From: Cinnamomum chago
Lineage: Eukaryota; Streptophyta; Magnoliopsida; Laurales; Lauraceae
Length of the DNA stretch: 64,000 nt
Direction of reading: 5' to 3'
Assembly (NCBI GenBank): GCA_038049695.1
Contig: CP142456.1
Span: 43,504,001 to 43,568,000 of the forward strand
The position numbers and the translations under genes are program-made. Shown piece after piece: positions 1 to 10,285 of this stretch. Positions within the stretch are counted from its first letter, which is position 1. Every line of letters starts with the position of its first letter. The notes beneath the pieces are model-generated. The model was not told where the DNA came from, did no database searches, and saw nothing but the letters and a program-made list of their open reading frames with translations.

Positions 1-549
1 GCGAAGGCTTTCGTTGATGAAGTCATAGCTCTAGGCAATAAATGGAATGAGACCAAGAACTTCCCAAGGGGTGACTTCTTCAATGAGATGTTTTTGAAGC
101 CTTCTGGCGAGGTCAAGTTTGAACTGAATCAGATCTCGCGGACTCGGAAGCAATTCGTCCAAGAGAGGAACGTCACCAAGTTGGCTATCATTGAGCTAAC
201 AGAAGATCTGCGCTGTGTTGATAGGGAGGTCGTTGAGACCAGGCAGCGTCTTGAGTTATTGGAGGAATAAGCTGTTGTAAAATGGACCGCCATTGTAGAA
301 GCTCGTGCTAGAGAAGGTACTCTAATTCGCCAGGTCGAGGAGGCTTAGAGCAATCTCTGGAGGAAGACTCAAAAGTACGAGCATTGGCAGATTCTTTAGG
401 AAGAGCTTCCCCGTGTTGCAGATGGGTCACAGCGTTCTGCCGCATTTTATGGAAAGATTTTGAAGAAGTGTATCCTGGAAGCTTTAAAGGCTAAGGCCAA
501 GAGTCTGCTTGATGAGTTGAATCTTTGGTTGAATACCATGTTAGACTAA
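1..549 (+). pseudogene. Antisense coding remnant in the 3' region of the Tat element (coiled-coil C-terminus)
   Basis: One frame reads from the first base to a TAA at 547-549, broken by in-frame stops at about 268, 346 and 400. The product is charged and rich in Glu, Lys, Arg and Leu with heptad-like spacing, so it looks like the coiled-coil tail of a larger protein whose N-terminus lies outside the window. It runs opposite to the minus-strand Tat element and lies beyond its integrase. Tat-lineage elements are known to carry extra antisense ORFs in this position, some related to 'putative gypsy-type transposon' or plant-mobile-domain proteins. Assignment to that class is inference from position and composition. 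No catalytic motif is visible and the three stops make it inactive. Confidence 0.5.
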
Positions 550-756
550 GCTCCTGATTTTTGTAACAAACTTTTTTTTTCATCTCTTCTCTTTTTGGTA
601 CCTCCATGTGAAAAAACATTTTTTGTACTTTATATATATACCTCTTGCTCAAATTCTTTTGGTTGAAAATAAGCAAAAAAGTTGGATGAGAATGTTTGTT
701 TGGAAATTTGATCAAAAGGTTTTCATTTTATGAAAGTCTTTTGTCAAAGGGTTGTT
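550..756. other. AT-rich non-coding spacer
   Basis: About 200 bases of AT-rich sequence with T and TA runs, between the antisense remnant and the first tandem array. No coding signal or recognisable site is seen. Confidence 0.5.
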
Positions 757-1340
757 TTGGGCATGAAAGCCAAATTTTGTGGCGAAAGCCCAGTTTTTTG
801 GTAGCTTGAGAGTTGGATTTTAAGATGGCGTGGGAGCCAAATTTTGTGGCGTAAAAGCCAAATTTTGTTTGTGGCAAGGAAGCCAAAGTTTCTGACATGG
901 CATGAAAGCCGAATTTTTGAGGTGGCATGAAAGCCGGTTCTTTGAAGTGGCATGAAAGTCGGTTTTTTGAAGTGGCATGAAAGCTGGTTTTTTGAATTGG
1001 CATGAAAGCCGAGTTTTTGAGATGGCATGAGAGCCAAGTTTTTAAGATGGCATCAAAGCCGAATTTTGAATTGGCATGAGAGCCAGGTTTTGTGGCATAG
1101 GAGCCGATTTTTGAATTGGCATAAGTGCCAGGTTTTGCGGCATAGGAGCCGATTTTGTTTGTTGGCGTAAAAGCCAGATTTTTTTGAAAACCAAGTTTTG
1201 TTTTGTTGGCATGAAAGCCAAATTTTAGATTTTTGGCGTGAAAGCCGAAATTTTGTTTTTTGGCAAAAAACCGATATTTGTTTTTGGCGTAGAAGCCAAT
1301 TTCTTTTTTAGGTGTGAAAGCCAGGTTTTGGTTTTCAAAA
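757..1340. repeat. Tandem array of about 22 units, modal period 25 bp (GGCATGAAAGCC core)
   Basis: A core of the form GGCATGAAAGCC followed by a T-rich spacer repeats about 22 times. Spacing varies from about 20 to 33 bases with 25 most common. The core is itself partly self-complementary (GGC...GCC). Units in the middle (about 899-1000) are nearly identical while the flanks are more diverged, as expected for local expansion. The array lies between the integrase of the minus-strand Tat element and its antisense ORF, the hypervariable 3' UTR position where Tat and Ogre elements are known to grow tandem repeats. Confidence 0.85.
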
Positions 1341-1792
1341 ATGCAAGTATCGACAAAAAAGTCGCCTCCGTGCTGAATGGTATTGCAAGTATCGAAGGAA
1401 CGTCGCCTCCTTGCTCATTTAGTTTGCGAGTATCGATGGAATGTCACCTCCTCGCGAATTGGGTGCAAGTATCGGCTGAATGTCGTTTCCTTGCAAATTG
1501 GGGTGCAAGTATCGACTGGATGTCACTTCCTTATTGTTTTCAAAAAAATTTGTTTTGCAGGTATCGACTGAATGTTGCTTCCCCACGATTTTTGAAATTT
1601 GAGGTTTGAAAATTTGGGTTGTGGATATCAACTGGAATGTTGCGTCTCCACGATTTTTGAAGTTTTGCAAGTATCGACAAGGTGTCGCTTCCTTGCGATT
1701 TTGAAATTTTGGAAGTATCGAATGCGGTTCGCTTCCTTCCGATTTTTGGGTTTTGCGAGTATCGACTGAGCGTCGATTCCCCGCAGTTTCTT
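1341..1792. repeat. Second tandem array, about 10 units of about 42 bp (AAGTATCGACTGAATGTCGC core)
   Basis: About ten copies of a unit with the core 'GCAAGTATCGACTGAATGTCGCTTCC' in degenerate form, separated by T-rich spacers. It abuts the 25-bp array but has an unrelated unit, so two independent expansions sit side by side in the same 3' UTR. Period ranges from about 38 to 60. ORFs across both arrays are repeat artefacts. Confidence 0.8.
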
Positions 1793-2144
1793 AAAAACCA
1801 TTTTGTTTAAAGACAAGAGGGTCGTAAATTTTGACTTAAAATTGTTTTTTGTTATAAAAGTTAGGTGGACTAGGGTGGAAATTCCTGAGTCCTGATTTTA
1901 TTTCAAACCATGAATTTTGGGTTCAAGGATCGAAAATTCGGTCAAGTCTCGGAAGAGGCTCCTAAACTTGGATTTTTGGATTTTTTTGAGCAATGAAACT
2001 ATGAAAGTAAGTATTGTTTTGAGAGTTTTTTTTAGAAATTTCAACATAAGGATGAAAATTCCAAAAGGAGTGGGTTTGACGAGCAAGTACCTTGAAATAG
2101 GCTTTGACCGAGCAGGCATTGCTCTGACCCGGTGGCATAAGTCT
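1793..2144. other. 3' non-coding region of the Tat element, next to integrase
   Basis: About 350 bases without a convincing gene between the second tandem array and the integrase stop. Sequence is AT-rich and unique within the window. A polypurine tract and the 3' LTR are not seen here and presumably lie left of the window. Confidence 0.5.
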
Positions 2145-3303
2145 TCAAGGGTAGTACTGCTTCAAGAACTTGCTATTAATGGGTAGCATACATCTATCGC
2201 CCTCCATGTTTAGAAGAGCGTATGCGCCATTGGAGAAGACTTTGTCGATGCCGAAGGGTCCCTCCCATTTTGGTTCGAATTTGCCTTTGGATTTGTGGGC
2301 GAAAACCATTGGCCTTTTTACTGCAAGAACAAAGTCACCCTTTTTATCGGCGCGTTGCCTGACCTTCTTGTCGAAAGATCTTGCCATGCGTGCTTGGTAC
2401 AGCTTAATGCTTTGTTGAGCTTCGAGCCATTTTTATCGAGATTATCCAGTTCTTGGAGTCTCAATTTGACATTGCTTTCTTGTGTCATGTCATTTTGCAA
2501 AGATACCCTTAAGGAAGGGATTTGTACTTCCAAAGGGACAACAGCTTCGCATCCATAGACCAAAGAGGATGGTATGCTATAGGTTGGTCCTCGAACGGTG
2601 GTTCGATAAGCCCACAAAGCTTCAGGTAGTTTGTCTCCCCAGTCTCTTTTGTAACTAGAGACCATTTTCTTGAGAATTTTGCAGAGTGTCTTGTTAAAGG
2701 CTCTGCTAGTCCGTTCGCCGCCGGATTGTATGGAGTCGAAGGACAACTTTGGATTTTGTACTTATCGCAGAACCTGTAGAATTTGTGATCCCGAAATTGT
2801 GGTCCATTATCATGGATGAATCATTTAGGTATGCTGAAGCGATAGATAATGTTGGTGCGTAAGAATTGAAGGACTGATGAGGTCTTCATTTCGCTGAGCG
2901 CAAATGCTTCTGACCACTTGGAAAAATAATCCGTAGCGGCGAAGATGAAACAATGACCTTTGCTTGATGAGGGAGAGATATGACCTATGATGTCCATACC
3001 CCAGGCTTCGAAAGGCCATGAGATCGTTGTAGGATGTAGTCATTCTGGAGGCATGTGGATATAATCTCCATGAACTTGGCATTGTTGGCAGTGTTTAGCA
3101 AATTGCATAGCGTCTGCTACCATGGTAGGCCAGTAATAACCTAACCTTTTTATCCGATCGTAGAGCTTAGGACCTGCTTGATGAGCTCCACAAAGACCAG
3201 CATGTACTTCTTTGAGAGTTTTCTCAGTTCCTTGTTGTGACAAGCAGCGTAGAAGTACTTCGTTGAAGGATTTTCTGTAAAGCATTTTCGAAGGAATATC
3301 CAA
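2145..3303 (-). pseudogene. int: Tat integrase, broken
   Basis: Integrase inserts the cDNA into the host chromosome. The N-terminal zinc finger is visible at about 3040-3270 (EVHAG, GAHQ, then HCQQC), giving the HHCC ligands. The core follows with WGMDIIG (first Asp, about 2990), HDNGPQF (second Asp, about 2800) and YNPAANGLAE (Glu, about 2720), though these fall in different frames. The segment at 2318-2746 continues through ALWAYRT, and 2145-2387 gives the C-terminal GPF module (WEGPFGIDKVFSNGAYAL). At least two frameshifts and several stops separate the blocks, one directly after the catalytic Glu. Family identity is clear and function is lost. Confidence 0.85.
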
Positions 3304-3414
3304 ATGAAAGTTTGGGGCTTGTCTTTAAAGGCTTACCCGCTCTTTTGGATCTTCAGGTAGGATTTCGAACATAATGTAATCAATGAACGGATCCCTCTAG
3401 TCGCCGATCGGAGG

Positions 3415-3990
3415 TTAGAGGATTGACATCCGACTTCCAACCACTTGGTGACATTCAGCAACTGCTCGGTGTGTGTTAAGAGGAGGGATAATCCTTCTTT
3501 GACACAATGGAATTTGCATGTTTTCCCCTTCTTGGATTGCCATAGATGCGGCGAGTCCAGCCAGGGCATCTGCACGGTTGTTTTCACCTCTCGGGATGTG
3601 GGTAATGTGATAGATGTCAAACTTTTGTTGAAGCGATTGCGCCTTGTTGTAGCAAGGCATCAAATCAAGCTTCCTGACTTCAAATTTCTGATTCATCTGG
3701 TTGACGATCAGGTGAGAGTCCCCAAAAGCTTCTAGGATGGTGATGCCAGATTCGAAGGCGAGTTCCAATCCTATAATCAGGGCTTGGTACTCAGCTGCAT
3801 TGTTTGAACATGGTTCCAGTAGCGAGAAAGCGTGTGGAATCATGTATTTGTCGGGACTGACATAGAGGATGCCAATTCCCAATATTTACTTTCTTTTTTC
3901 ATTCGTCCTGGTTGTGCCGTCAAAGTACATGTCCCAGGAAGCATTTGGTAAAGAAGTTTCCACATTGTAGACAGATTTGTCTAGGAGATC
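3415..3990 (-). pseudogene. Archaeal-type RNase H domain (aRNH) of the Tat element
   Basis: This second RNase H lies between the Ty3-type RNase H and integrase. Motifs are WDMYFDGT (first Asp, about 3910-3935), NNAAEYQALIIGLE (Glu, about 3790), FGDSHLIVNQM (Asp, about 3715) and NNRADALAGLA (final Asp, about 3560), so the four acidic residues expected of the fold are present. A stop follows TNEKRK near 3886, and the frame resumes directly with GIGILYVSP. Plant Tat elements are known to have acquired this extra domain. No long indel is seen here, so it is one of the better preserved parts. Confidence 0.85.
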
Positions 3991-4390
3991 ATCCCTTAGT
4001 GGAGAATCCTTAGGCAATGGACGCTCTGCGAGAAAGTCTGCTAGAGCTTGGCCTTTGATTGCCTTTTGTGGTACATACCTAATATCGAATTGCAACAGAA
4101 TGATGGGCCATTTTGCTAATTGGGCATTGAGAGAAGCTGCTTTTGTGATAAGGACTTTTAGGAGATTGATCCTCGAAATCATGTATATTGTGTTGGACAG
4201 CAGATAGTGACACAACTTTTGTACAGCGAACATCACTGCAAGGCATTCTTTTTCGACTGGAGAGTAGTGATGCTCTGCACCTACCAACATGCGGCTGAGG
4301 TAATATAGAGCAGCTTCTTTTCCCTCATCGTTTCTTGTGCTAGTAGAGCGCCCAAAGAGTAATTGAGAGCTCTTGTGTACAAGATGAATG
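3991..4390 (-). pseudogene. Ty3-type RNase H of the Tat element, distal part
   Basis: Continues the RT/RNase H reading after the solo LTR at 4396-7301. Motifs are EEGKEAALYYLSR-like, HHYSPVEKECLAVMFAV and the connection sequence before the second RNase H. The catalytic Glu lies in VEKECLA. The N-terminal portion of the same domain is at 7307-7400, so the domain is cut in two by an insertion, which would abolish function in addition to nearby stops. Confidence 0.8.
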
Positions 4391-5164
4391 GTTTTTGTCG
4401 CTACCCCGGACCGGGTTACCAAGGTCCTAATCCAGGATCGGGACTAAAGATGTGTATATGTTTATTTAATTTCCCACAGGTGTCCACGGTGAGGATATCA
4501 CATCAATGTAACATTTGTTTAAGTGCGGAAGCGTGTGGCAAATCAAATTGGTAAGTCATTCCAAAATCACAAGACTAATAACATTTGTAAATAACTTGAT
4601 GTCAGAGTGAGCAATGATCATTAGCGTTTCCCAAAAGTAATTGTTAAAATTATACAAAAAATCATTTAATTAACATTCCAAAAATAAAGGCCAACAAAGG
4701 CCAATACAATCCAAAATAATCCTTCAAAGAATGAGTTAGACAATTCAAAAAATGTTACGTCTCTCGTGGCAACCGAATGTCTAAACGACATCATTCGCAT
4801 GCCACTCAACTAAACGTTGCGGTTCATTGACCGCCTCCTCAAGCTCCATCTCAGGATAAATAACGTCTAGACCTGAGTACCAAAGAGAAAGGATCAGACA
4901 CAACGGTCTGGCAGGCGGGTGAAAAGATATAACAATATATCATAAATGAAATACCTTGGAAAACATTAACTCCTGTTTACACAATAGCTTTCATAAAAGA
5001 AATGAATCATTTACTGGAAAACAAATAAGCAATATAAAACATGTAAGGTATCCAAGGAATCGGGAACTAGTAAGATGGCAATCACACGAAGCTAAGTGTG
5101 ACAAGAGTATATCAGGGCGTTGGTCTCAGTCACACGAGGTGCGGAGATTCAACGAAACATACAT

Positions 5165-5250
5165 ATACAATATAAATATACGGGACGGGACCACGGTAGC
5201 GAACCGGGTATCGGGACGGGACCACGGCAATAAACCGGGCATCGGGATCC
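5165..5250. repeat. GC-rich direct repeat within A1 (GGGACCACGG...GGG units)
   Basis: Two to three units of about 35 bp of the form CGGGACGGGACCACGG, then AACCGGG, ATCGGG. Equivalent repeats are in copy A4 at about 43465-43540 and, in the other orientation, near 35150-35235 and 59765-59860. They are therefore a conserved feature of the family A LTR. Confidence 0.7.
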
Positions 5251-5765
5251 AAACTGCAGCTGGCAGGACGGGAGGGGGAATCTCCAAGTCGGTGGATCAA
5301 ACCGACAAGGTTATCAAAGCTTAGTGATGCCGACTCATAAGTCATATGCGAGAAATCGGGACATGTATAAAATACATATGATGCAATTGTATAATGAGCA
5401 GGACGGGAGTGCTCGAAGGCACAAATATCACTTTGTTTTGGGTAATACATGACTGGCTAGCAAAGTGCTAAAAATACAATTTCAGTGTTTTCGGGATTTC
5501 AATCTTTCCTAGGTTGGGTTTCGAGGTTCAAGAATTAAATCAATGTGAAGAGGGTTCATGTATGTCGAATTCAATATGGACTTGGTACTCCTTGAGGTTT
5601 GACGACATTCTGGGCACCCTTTTTATATTAATAATTCGAGAATCAACAATGTATTTTTGGAATGAGATTTTCTCGCTAAATTCCCAAATAGTCCTTCCTG
5701 CCCATTTCCTGCATGTGTGGGTCGAAACAGTTCTTTTCTTCCTTCTCCATTTCCCACATTTTTCT

Positions 5766-5960
5766 GGGAGGTCGACACCTTGGCAGTCAGCAGGCGGCTA
5801 GCCGCCTAGTCCAAGTCGGCTAGCCGACTAATGACCGCCTGGTGACCGCCCTCTGCAGAACCAAAATGCACGTTACTGATATTCCGACTGACCCTGAGTG
5901 GTCACTAGGTTGGTGAGCCGACTGGTGACCGCCTGCAGACCGCCCAATCAACGGGCAGTG
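5766..5960. repeat. Palindrome cluster with GGCTAGCC cores in A1
   Basis: Contains GGCGGCTAGCCGCC at about 5796-5809 and GTCGGCTAGCCGAC at about 5815-5828, both perfect palindromes, then decayed relatives (GACCGCCTGGTGACCGCC, GAGCCGACTGGTGACCGCC). This occupies the part of the LTR where the other family A copies carry TTCGCTCGAGCGAA palindromes. Confidence 0.75.
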
Positions 5961-7306
5961 CAGGCTTTTCATTGTTTTCAGCCCCTTTTTCCTCCCATAC
6001 ATTTCTCATATAATCCATCTCCTTCCCTGCAATAAAAATGAGCTCAAAGCTCCTCCAATACATCATTCAACACTTTTATCCTCTTCATTTCAAATTTCTC
6101 CCAAACACCTCCATCCATTCCACATTCAATCACCAAGAAGGAAAGAAATCCAACATGTACAAAATCCATTTGTACCAAAAACCAAGTATGAAATAAAAGC
6201 TTTAAGAGTCAATATAAATGAGAGTTAAACAACTAACAAGACCCATTCATGAACATTTATTTTCAAATCAATGCAAGTCAAAGTGAATAGTAAAAATCGT
6301 CTACATTAATCATAAAAACCATTTAATGCTCAAGATATCTATTCATCCACTTGCCTTGGGTCCAAGCTAGCAAATTGATCTCTTTTAATCACTCTCTAAG
6401 CTCAAATCACCAATCTACACAAAACCCCCAAATATAACCATTACAAACCCTAAAGGACAAAACAATGAAATAGAAAGAGGGAGCTTCCAATAATGGAGAT
6501 GGAGCTTCTCTAGGGTCACAAGAACACATATCTAGAAGATTGGAGAGGGAACTTACTTGGAGAGCCTTCAAAAACACAAAGTTAGCTCAAGGAGGGTCTC
6601 GAAATGGGTGGTTTCATCTCAAAATGACATAAAAAGAAGCTTTAGTGGAGAGGAAAAGAATGGTGATCTCCATTTTAATGTTGGTGTAAGTTTGGTGAGG
6701 AGATTGGGATAAAGAGAACAACAAGAAGAAGAGGGAAGCAAGAAAACCCTAGGCCAAGCTTTTTGTGCTGGAAATGGAGAATGAAGAAGAAGAGTCCTTT
6801 ATAAAGCAAGTGGGGAGTGGGTTCCACCACTTGAAATCTTGCAAGGCTGAAATCATGTATTTCGGGGCTTCGAATGAATTCAATGAAGAAGAGAAAAGTG
6901 ATCCTCGAAATTTCTAGTTTTCAAAAAGTATATGTTTCACGGGTTTCGGAGACATTGAAAATAGTGTCCAGATTTTCATGTAAAAAGACCATTTTGCCCC
7001 TAACATAAGAAAAGTAGGGTTCCGGGGTTTTGAACGGGGACGAAGTAAATACAAAAGTTGTAGAGATTAACGAGATAAGTAAAATGGGATGAAGACACTA
7101 ATCATAAAAATCTCGAGTAATCCCCAATCACATGCAAAATCACTAAAAGAACCCCCAAAGGGTCCCACTAATCACAAAGGCACTCAAAACTATTATAAAA
7201 GCTATTCTAATCCCAGCTTAACCAAAATCTACTAATCATACTTAGAACTAAAACACAACTTAATTAACGCTAATCGAGATCACTCGGGTCGGGGTCTTAC
7301 AGTTTT

Positions 7307-8447
7307 CTAGTTGTGGGGGCAGCTAACACTAGAGGTTTAGTCAGGTATGTCTTAATGTCTTGAAATGTGGCTTGACATTCAGCATCCCAAACAAAATCCA
7401 CACTATTCTTCATTAGGCGAGAGAATGGACGACACTTCCCTGACAGATTGGAGATGAACCGTCGAATGTTTGCCAACCTCCCTTGAAGCCCATTTAGTTC
7501 TCTTAGGGTTCTTGGAGATGGCATTTCTAGGATAGCCTTGATTTTGGTGGGGTCAAGTTATATTTTGCCTTTCCGAACTATGAATCCGAGAAACTCACCC
7601 GATGAGACACCGAAGAAGCACTTTAGTTATTCATCCGCCGTTTGTGTTTGCGAAGTTGGAGGAAGACTTCTCGAAGATCTTTGAGATGGTCTTCTTTTCT
7701 TTTGCTTTTGATGGCAACGTCGTCGACATAACAATCAACTGTCTTGTCCTGCATATCTTGGAATATCTTCATCATAGCCTTCTGATATGTTGGACTAGCA
7801 TTTTTTAGACCGAATGGCATGACTGTGTAGCAATACACGCCAAATGGAGTCCGAAATGAAGTGTGTCTTTCATCTTCAAGATGCATCTTTATCTTATTTT
7901 AGCCAGAGAATCCATCCATGAATGTCATTCGCTCAAATCCATAGGTGTTGTCGATCATCACCTCTGGTATGGGGAGCGGAAATTCATCTTTAGGGCATGC
8001 ATTATTCAGGTCTCTATAGTCAATACAAACCCTGATCTGCCCATTTTTCTTTGTCACATGGATGATGTTGGCTAACCATTCAGGATGCTATTCCTCGCGG
8101 ATGAAGCCAACGCTTTTGAGTTTCTGAATTTCTTGTTCAATTTTGTCCATCACATTAGGACATAATCTTCTTTGGCTTTGTTTGACAGGCTAGTTGTCTT
8201 TTCGCAGATTGAGTTTGTGGACTGCTATTTTGGGGTCTAAGCCAAGCATTTCAGCATAAGACCATGCAAAACAATCAACGAACTCATGAAGAAAAGCGAT
8301 ATACTCGAGTAACTCATCATCCTTTATATTCTTACTTATGAATATAGGACGTGGGTTATCAGGTGTCCCCAAGACTATCTTTTGAACAGGATCTTCTGTT
8401 AGAAGGTTTGAAAGCGGTTCCTCCACATTGTTTTCGGAGGCTTTCAA
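7307..8447 (-). pseudogene. RT: Tat reverse transcriptase, broken
   Basis: Reverse transcriptase copies element RNA into cDNA. Visible blocks are the Tat-type lead-in SYAEMLGLDP...AVHKLN (8190-8447), the VMPFGLKNASPTYQ block and the catalytic YVDD (about 7716-7736), then the thumb/connection with LNGLQGRLANIRRFI (7297-7524). Several stops and short deletions interrupt it, including one in the block just before the MHLEDE sequence. It continues into RNase H, where the solo LTR is inserted. The YVDD motif itself is intact. Confidence 0.85.
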
Positions 8448-8837
8448 CTTAACAATACCATATGGAGTTCCAAAGGCATTTACAGACCAAGGCTTTGCTT
8501 TTGTCCATGGGTCTTCTTGATTGGTATTCTTCTCAAGACTGGCAATGAGATAACCCCAATCACTTGTTGAAACTGGGTCGAAGTAGGGTACTTCTTTTGG
8601 AGACTATATTTCTTCTGGGATAGAAATCCATGCGTCTGTGTCATTGGAAGAGCTTCTTGAATCTTTGACGGGTGACTCCTCAAAGAGATATTCAGGGAGA
8701 TCAATGTCTTCATGGACACGAGATGTTGAGGCTTGGTCAGCGAAACGACTTTGTAACCTTTGTGTCAACCATCTCATGGGAGTGTCAGGATCATACCCTA
8801 ACCTATATGAAGACTTGTCTATGTGATGACGAAATTT
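8448..8837 (-). pseudogene. Linker between G-patch and RT of the Tat element
   Basis: About 390 bases that still read as a degraded polyprotein linker on the minus strand (fragments such as DLPEYLFEESP and WISIPEE) with at least one stop. No known fold is recognised. Confidence 0.5.
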
Positions 8838-9179
8838 TCAATCCTCTAGTTGACTTTTGGTCAGGGTGGGTTCCAATGGTGTAAGAATACCACGGCCACC
8901 TCCCAAACCGATTGGATTTTGAGCATCATAGCCCATTTTCTTCATGATAGCTTGTGCCATTGGACTATACAGGAATAGTTGAGGCATACCTTTATTTTGG
9001 AAAGGTTCAAGTGAAGATTTTGGTGAAGAGGCTTCCGATTTATGGAAGAAGATCGTCTTTTCTTCTGCTGAAGTTGCCGGCACGATGAAGGAAATAGACG
9101 TAGGGTCTTCTACGTCGACAGGTGTCTCCAATGGAGTGAGAGCGGGCTGAACTTGCTGAGTATCAGCTTGGCTTGACAA
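8838..9179 (-). pseudogene. G-patch segment of the Tat polyprotein
   Basis: The C-terminal part of this 113-residue reading contains AIMKKMGYDAQNPIGLGGGRGI followed by a TPLE stretch. This fits the G-patch pattern: a hydrophobic helix, a MGY turn, then GLG and a downstream G-I. G-patches bind RNA or activate DEAH helicases. In retroelements they are known downstream of protease in betaretroviruses and in some plant Ty3 polyproteins. Here it lies between protease and RT, which is consistent. The reading ends at a stop shortly after the motif, so it is truncated. Assignment is by pattern only. Confidence 0.6.
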
Positions 9180-9291
9180 TGTATCATCTTCTGGCTATGA
9201 ATCCGAGTCTGTGTCCTGCATGATAGACACGAAGGAGACAGTGAACTTGCCCCCAGACTTTTTTGTTTTGTCTTCTTTGCCTTGGTGGTGA

Positions 9292-10144
9292 TTACCAAAG
9301 GCTTTGATGGTTTGATGGAGACAACGAAAAGAGAATGAATGCTCTCTTCGGTTTTGTTGGAAGGTTTGTTTCCTTCCGATGATTGCTGAGGAGTCTTGCC
9401 TTTATCGTTCTGAAGATTTTTGGCAAAGGGCGTTGTTTCTTCCTCCTTTCTTTCTTCTTAGTCCTTGTACATCTGAGCATCTGCAAGATGGACGTCTTTG
9501 CCTTTGAAGGGCTTTTTATCTGCAAATACTCGATGGATTAAGCCGTTGTTGCCAACGAATTTGATGCACTGATGTAGAGTTGAAGGGACGACACCATTCT
9601 TGTGTATCCAGGGGCGTCCAAGAAGGATGTTGTAGCATGGAGGGGTTCTTATTGCATTCACAGTGACTTCAAAGATAAGATCACTGATTTTCAACTTGAA
9701 CTTAATTTTGCTGATAGGCCTTTAAGCACTCCCATCGTATCCAAAGATGGATACAAACGTGTGACTTAGCTTGCTAGGTGGGATGCCTAGCTTTTCGAGT
9801 GCCGAAGTAGAGATGAGATTGAGTGCAGAACCTGGATCGATCTGGAATCTGTGTATTGGCACTTCTTTGATGTACCCTATGAAGTACAAGGGTCGGTTGT
9901 GCTTTGCCTCGCCTAACAGGAGGTCATCCTTATCAAAGGCAATTGTTGCTCTTGCTGCCTTTTGAACTGAGAGGCATTCAATGCCTGATCCCTTAGTTTT
10001 CTTATTTTCTCCCTTTGAGGAAGTATTTGATTTTTTGACCTTATAGTCCATTTCAATTTGTAGGACTTGTGGGGCATGTTTGTCGACATCCGCATTCAGC
10101 CTTTGCAGTTCTGAAATGAGACTATTACGAGTATGTGGAGACAT
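9292..10144 (-). pseudogene. PR: Tat aspartic protease, broken
   Basis: Protease cuts the polyprotein. The active-site block reads FQIDPGSALNLIS (about 9820), with the Asp present but Pro in place of the usual Ser/Thr of the D-S/T-G motif. The second conserved block is YNILLGRPWIH (about 9600), the equivalent of the ILG motif, followed by the KFVGNNGL stretch. A stop falls between YDGSA and the next segment (near 9722). It shares a frame with the upstream acidic spacer, so it was originally part of one gag-pro reading. Confidence 0.8.
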
Positions 10145-10285
10145 TCGTAATAAGTCAAGGATGTGCAGTCATGCAGCGATGTGTTTGAAGTGCTCAATCA
10201 AGTCGTACTTGAAAGCCTCCTTCGGGCTTGCATTTTCATTATTATTGCCACTTGGGGCGTTTACAACTTGTTTTCCCCGAAGGAT

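Larger units (their letters stand above)
4396..7301 (-). mobile_element. Solo LTR of chromovirus family A, reverse orientation (copy A1)
   Basis: Starts TGTCGCTACCCC and ends GGGTCGGGGTCTTACA, the reverse complement of the family A LTRs at 32959 and 57575. It is 2906 bases long and flanked by the perfect 5-bp duplication GTTTT (4391-4395 and 7302-7306). No internal gag-pol is present, so it is a solo LTR left by LTR-LTR recombination. A reverse TATA-like sequence lies at 6796-6803. The 2.9 kb hold no gene; the ORFs in it are chance. It sits inside the RNase H reading of the Tat element. Confidence 0.92.

Noticed and set aside
757..1792. CRISPR-like appearance of short repeats with variable spacers
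   Set aside because: Spacing and spacers are too short and T-rich, the repeats are degenerate, and the context is a plant retrotransposon.
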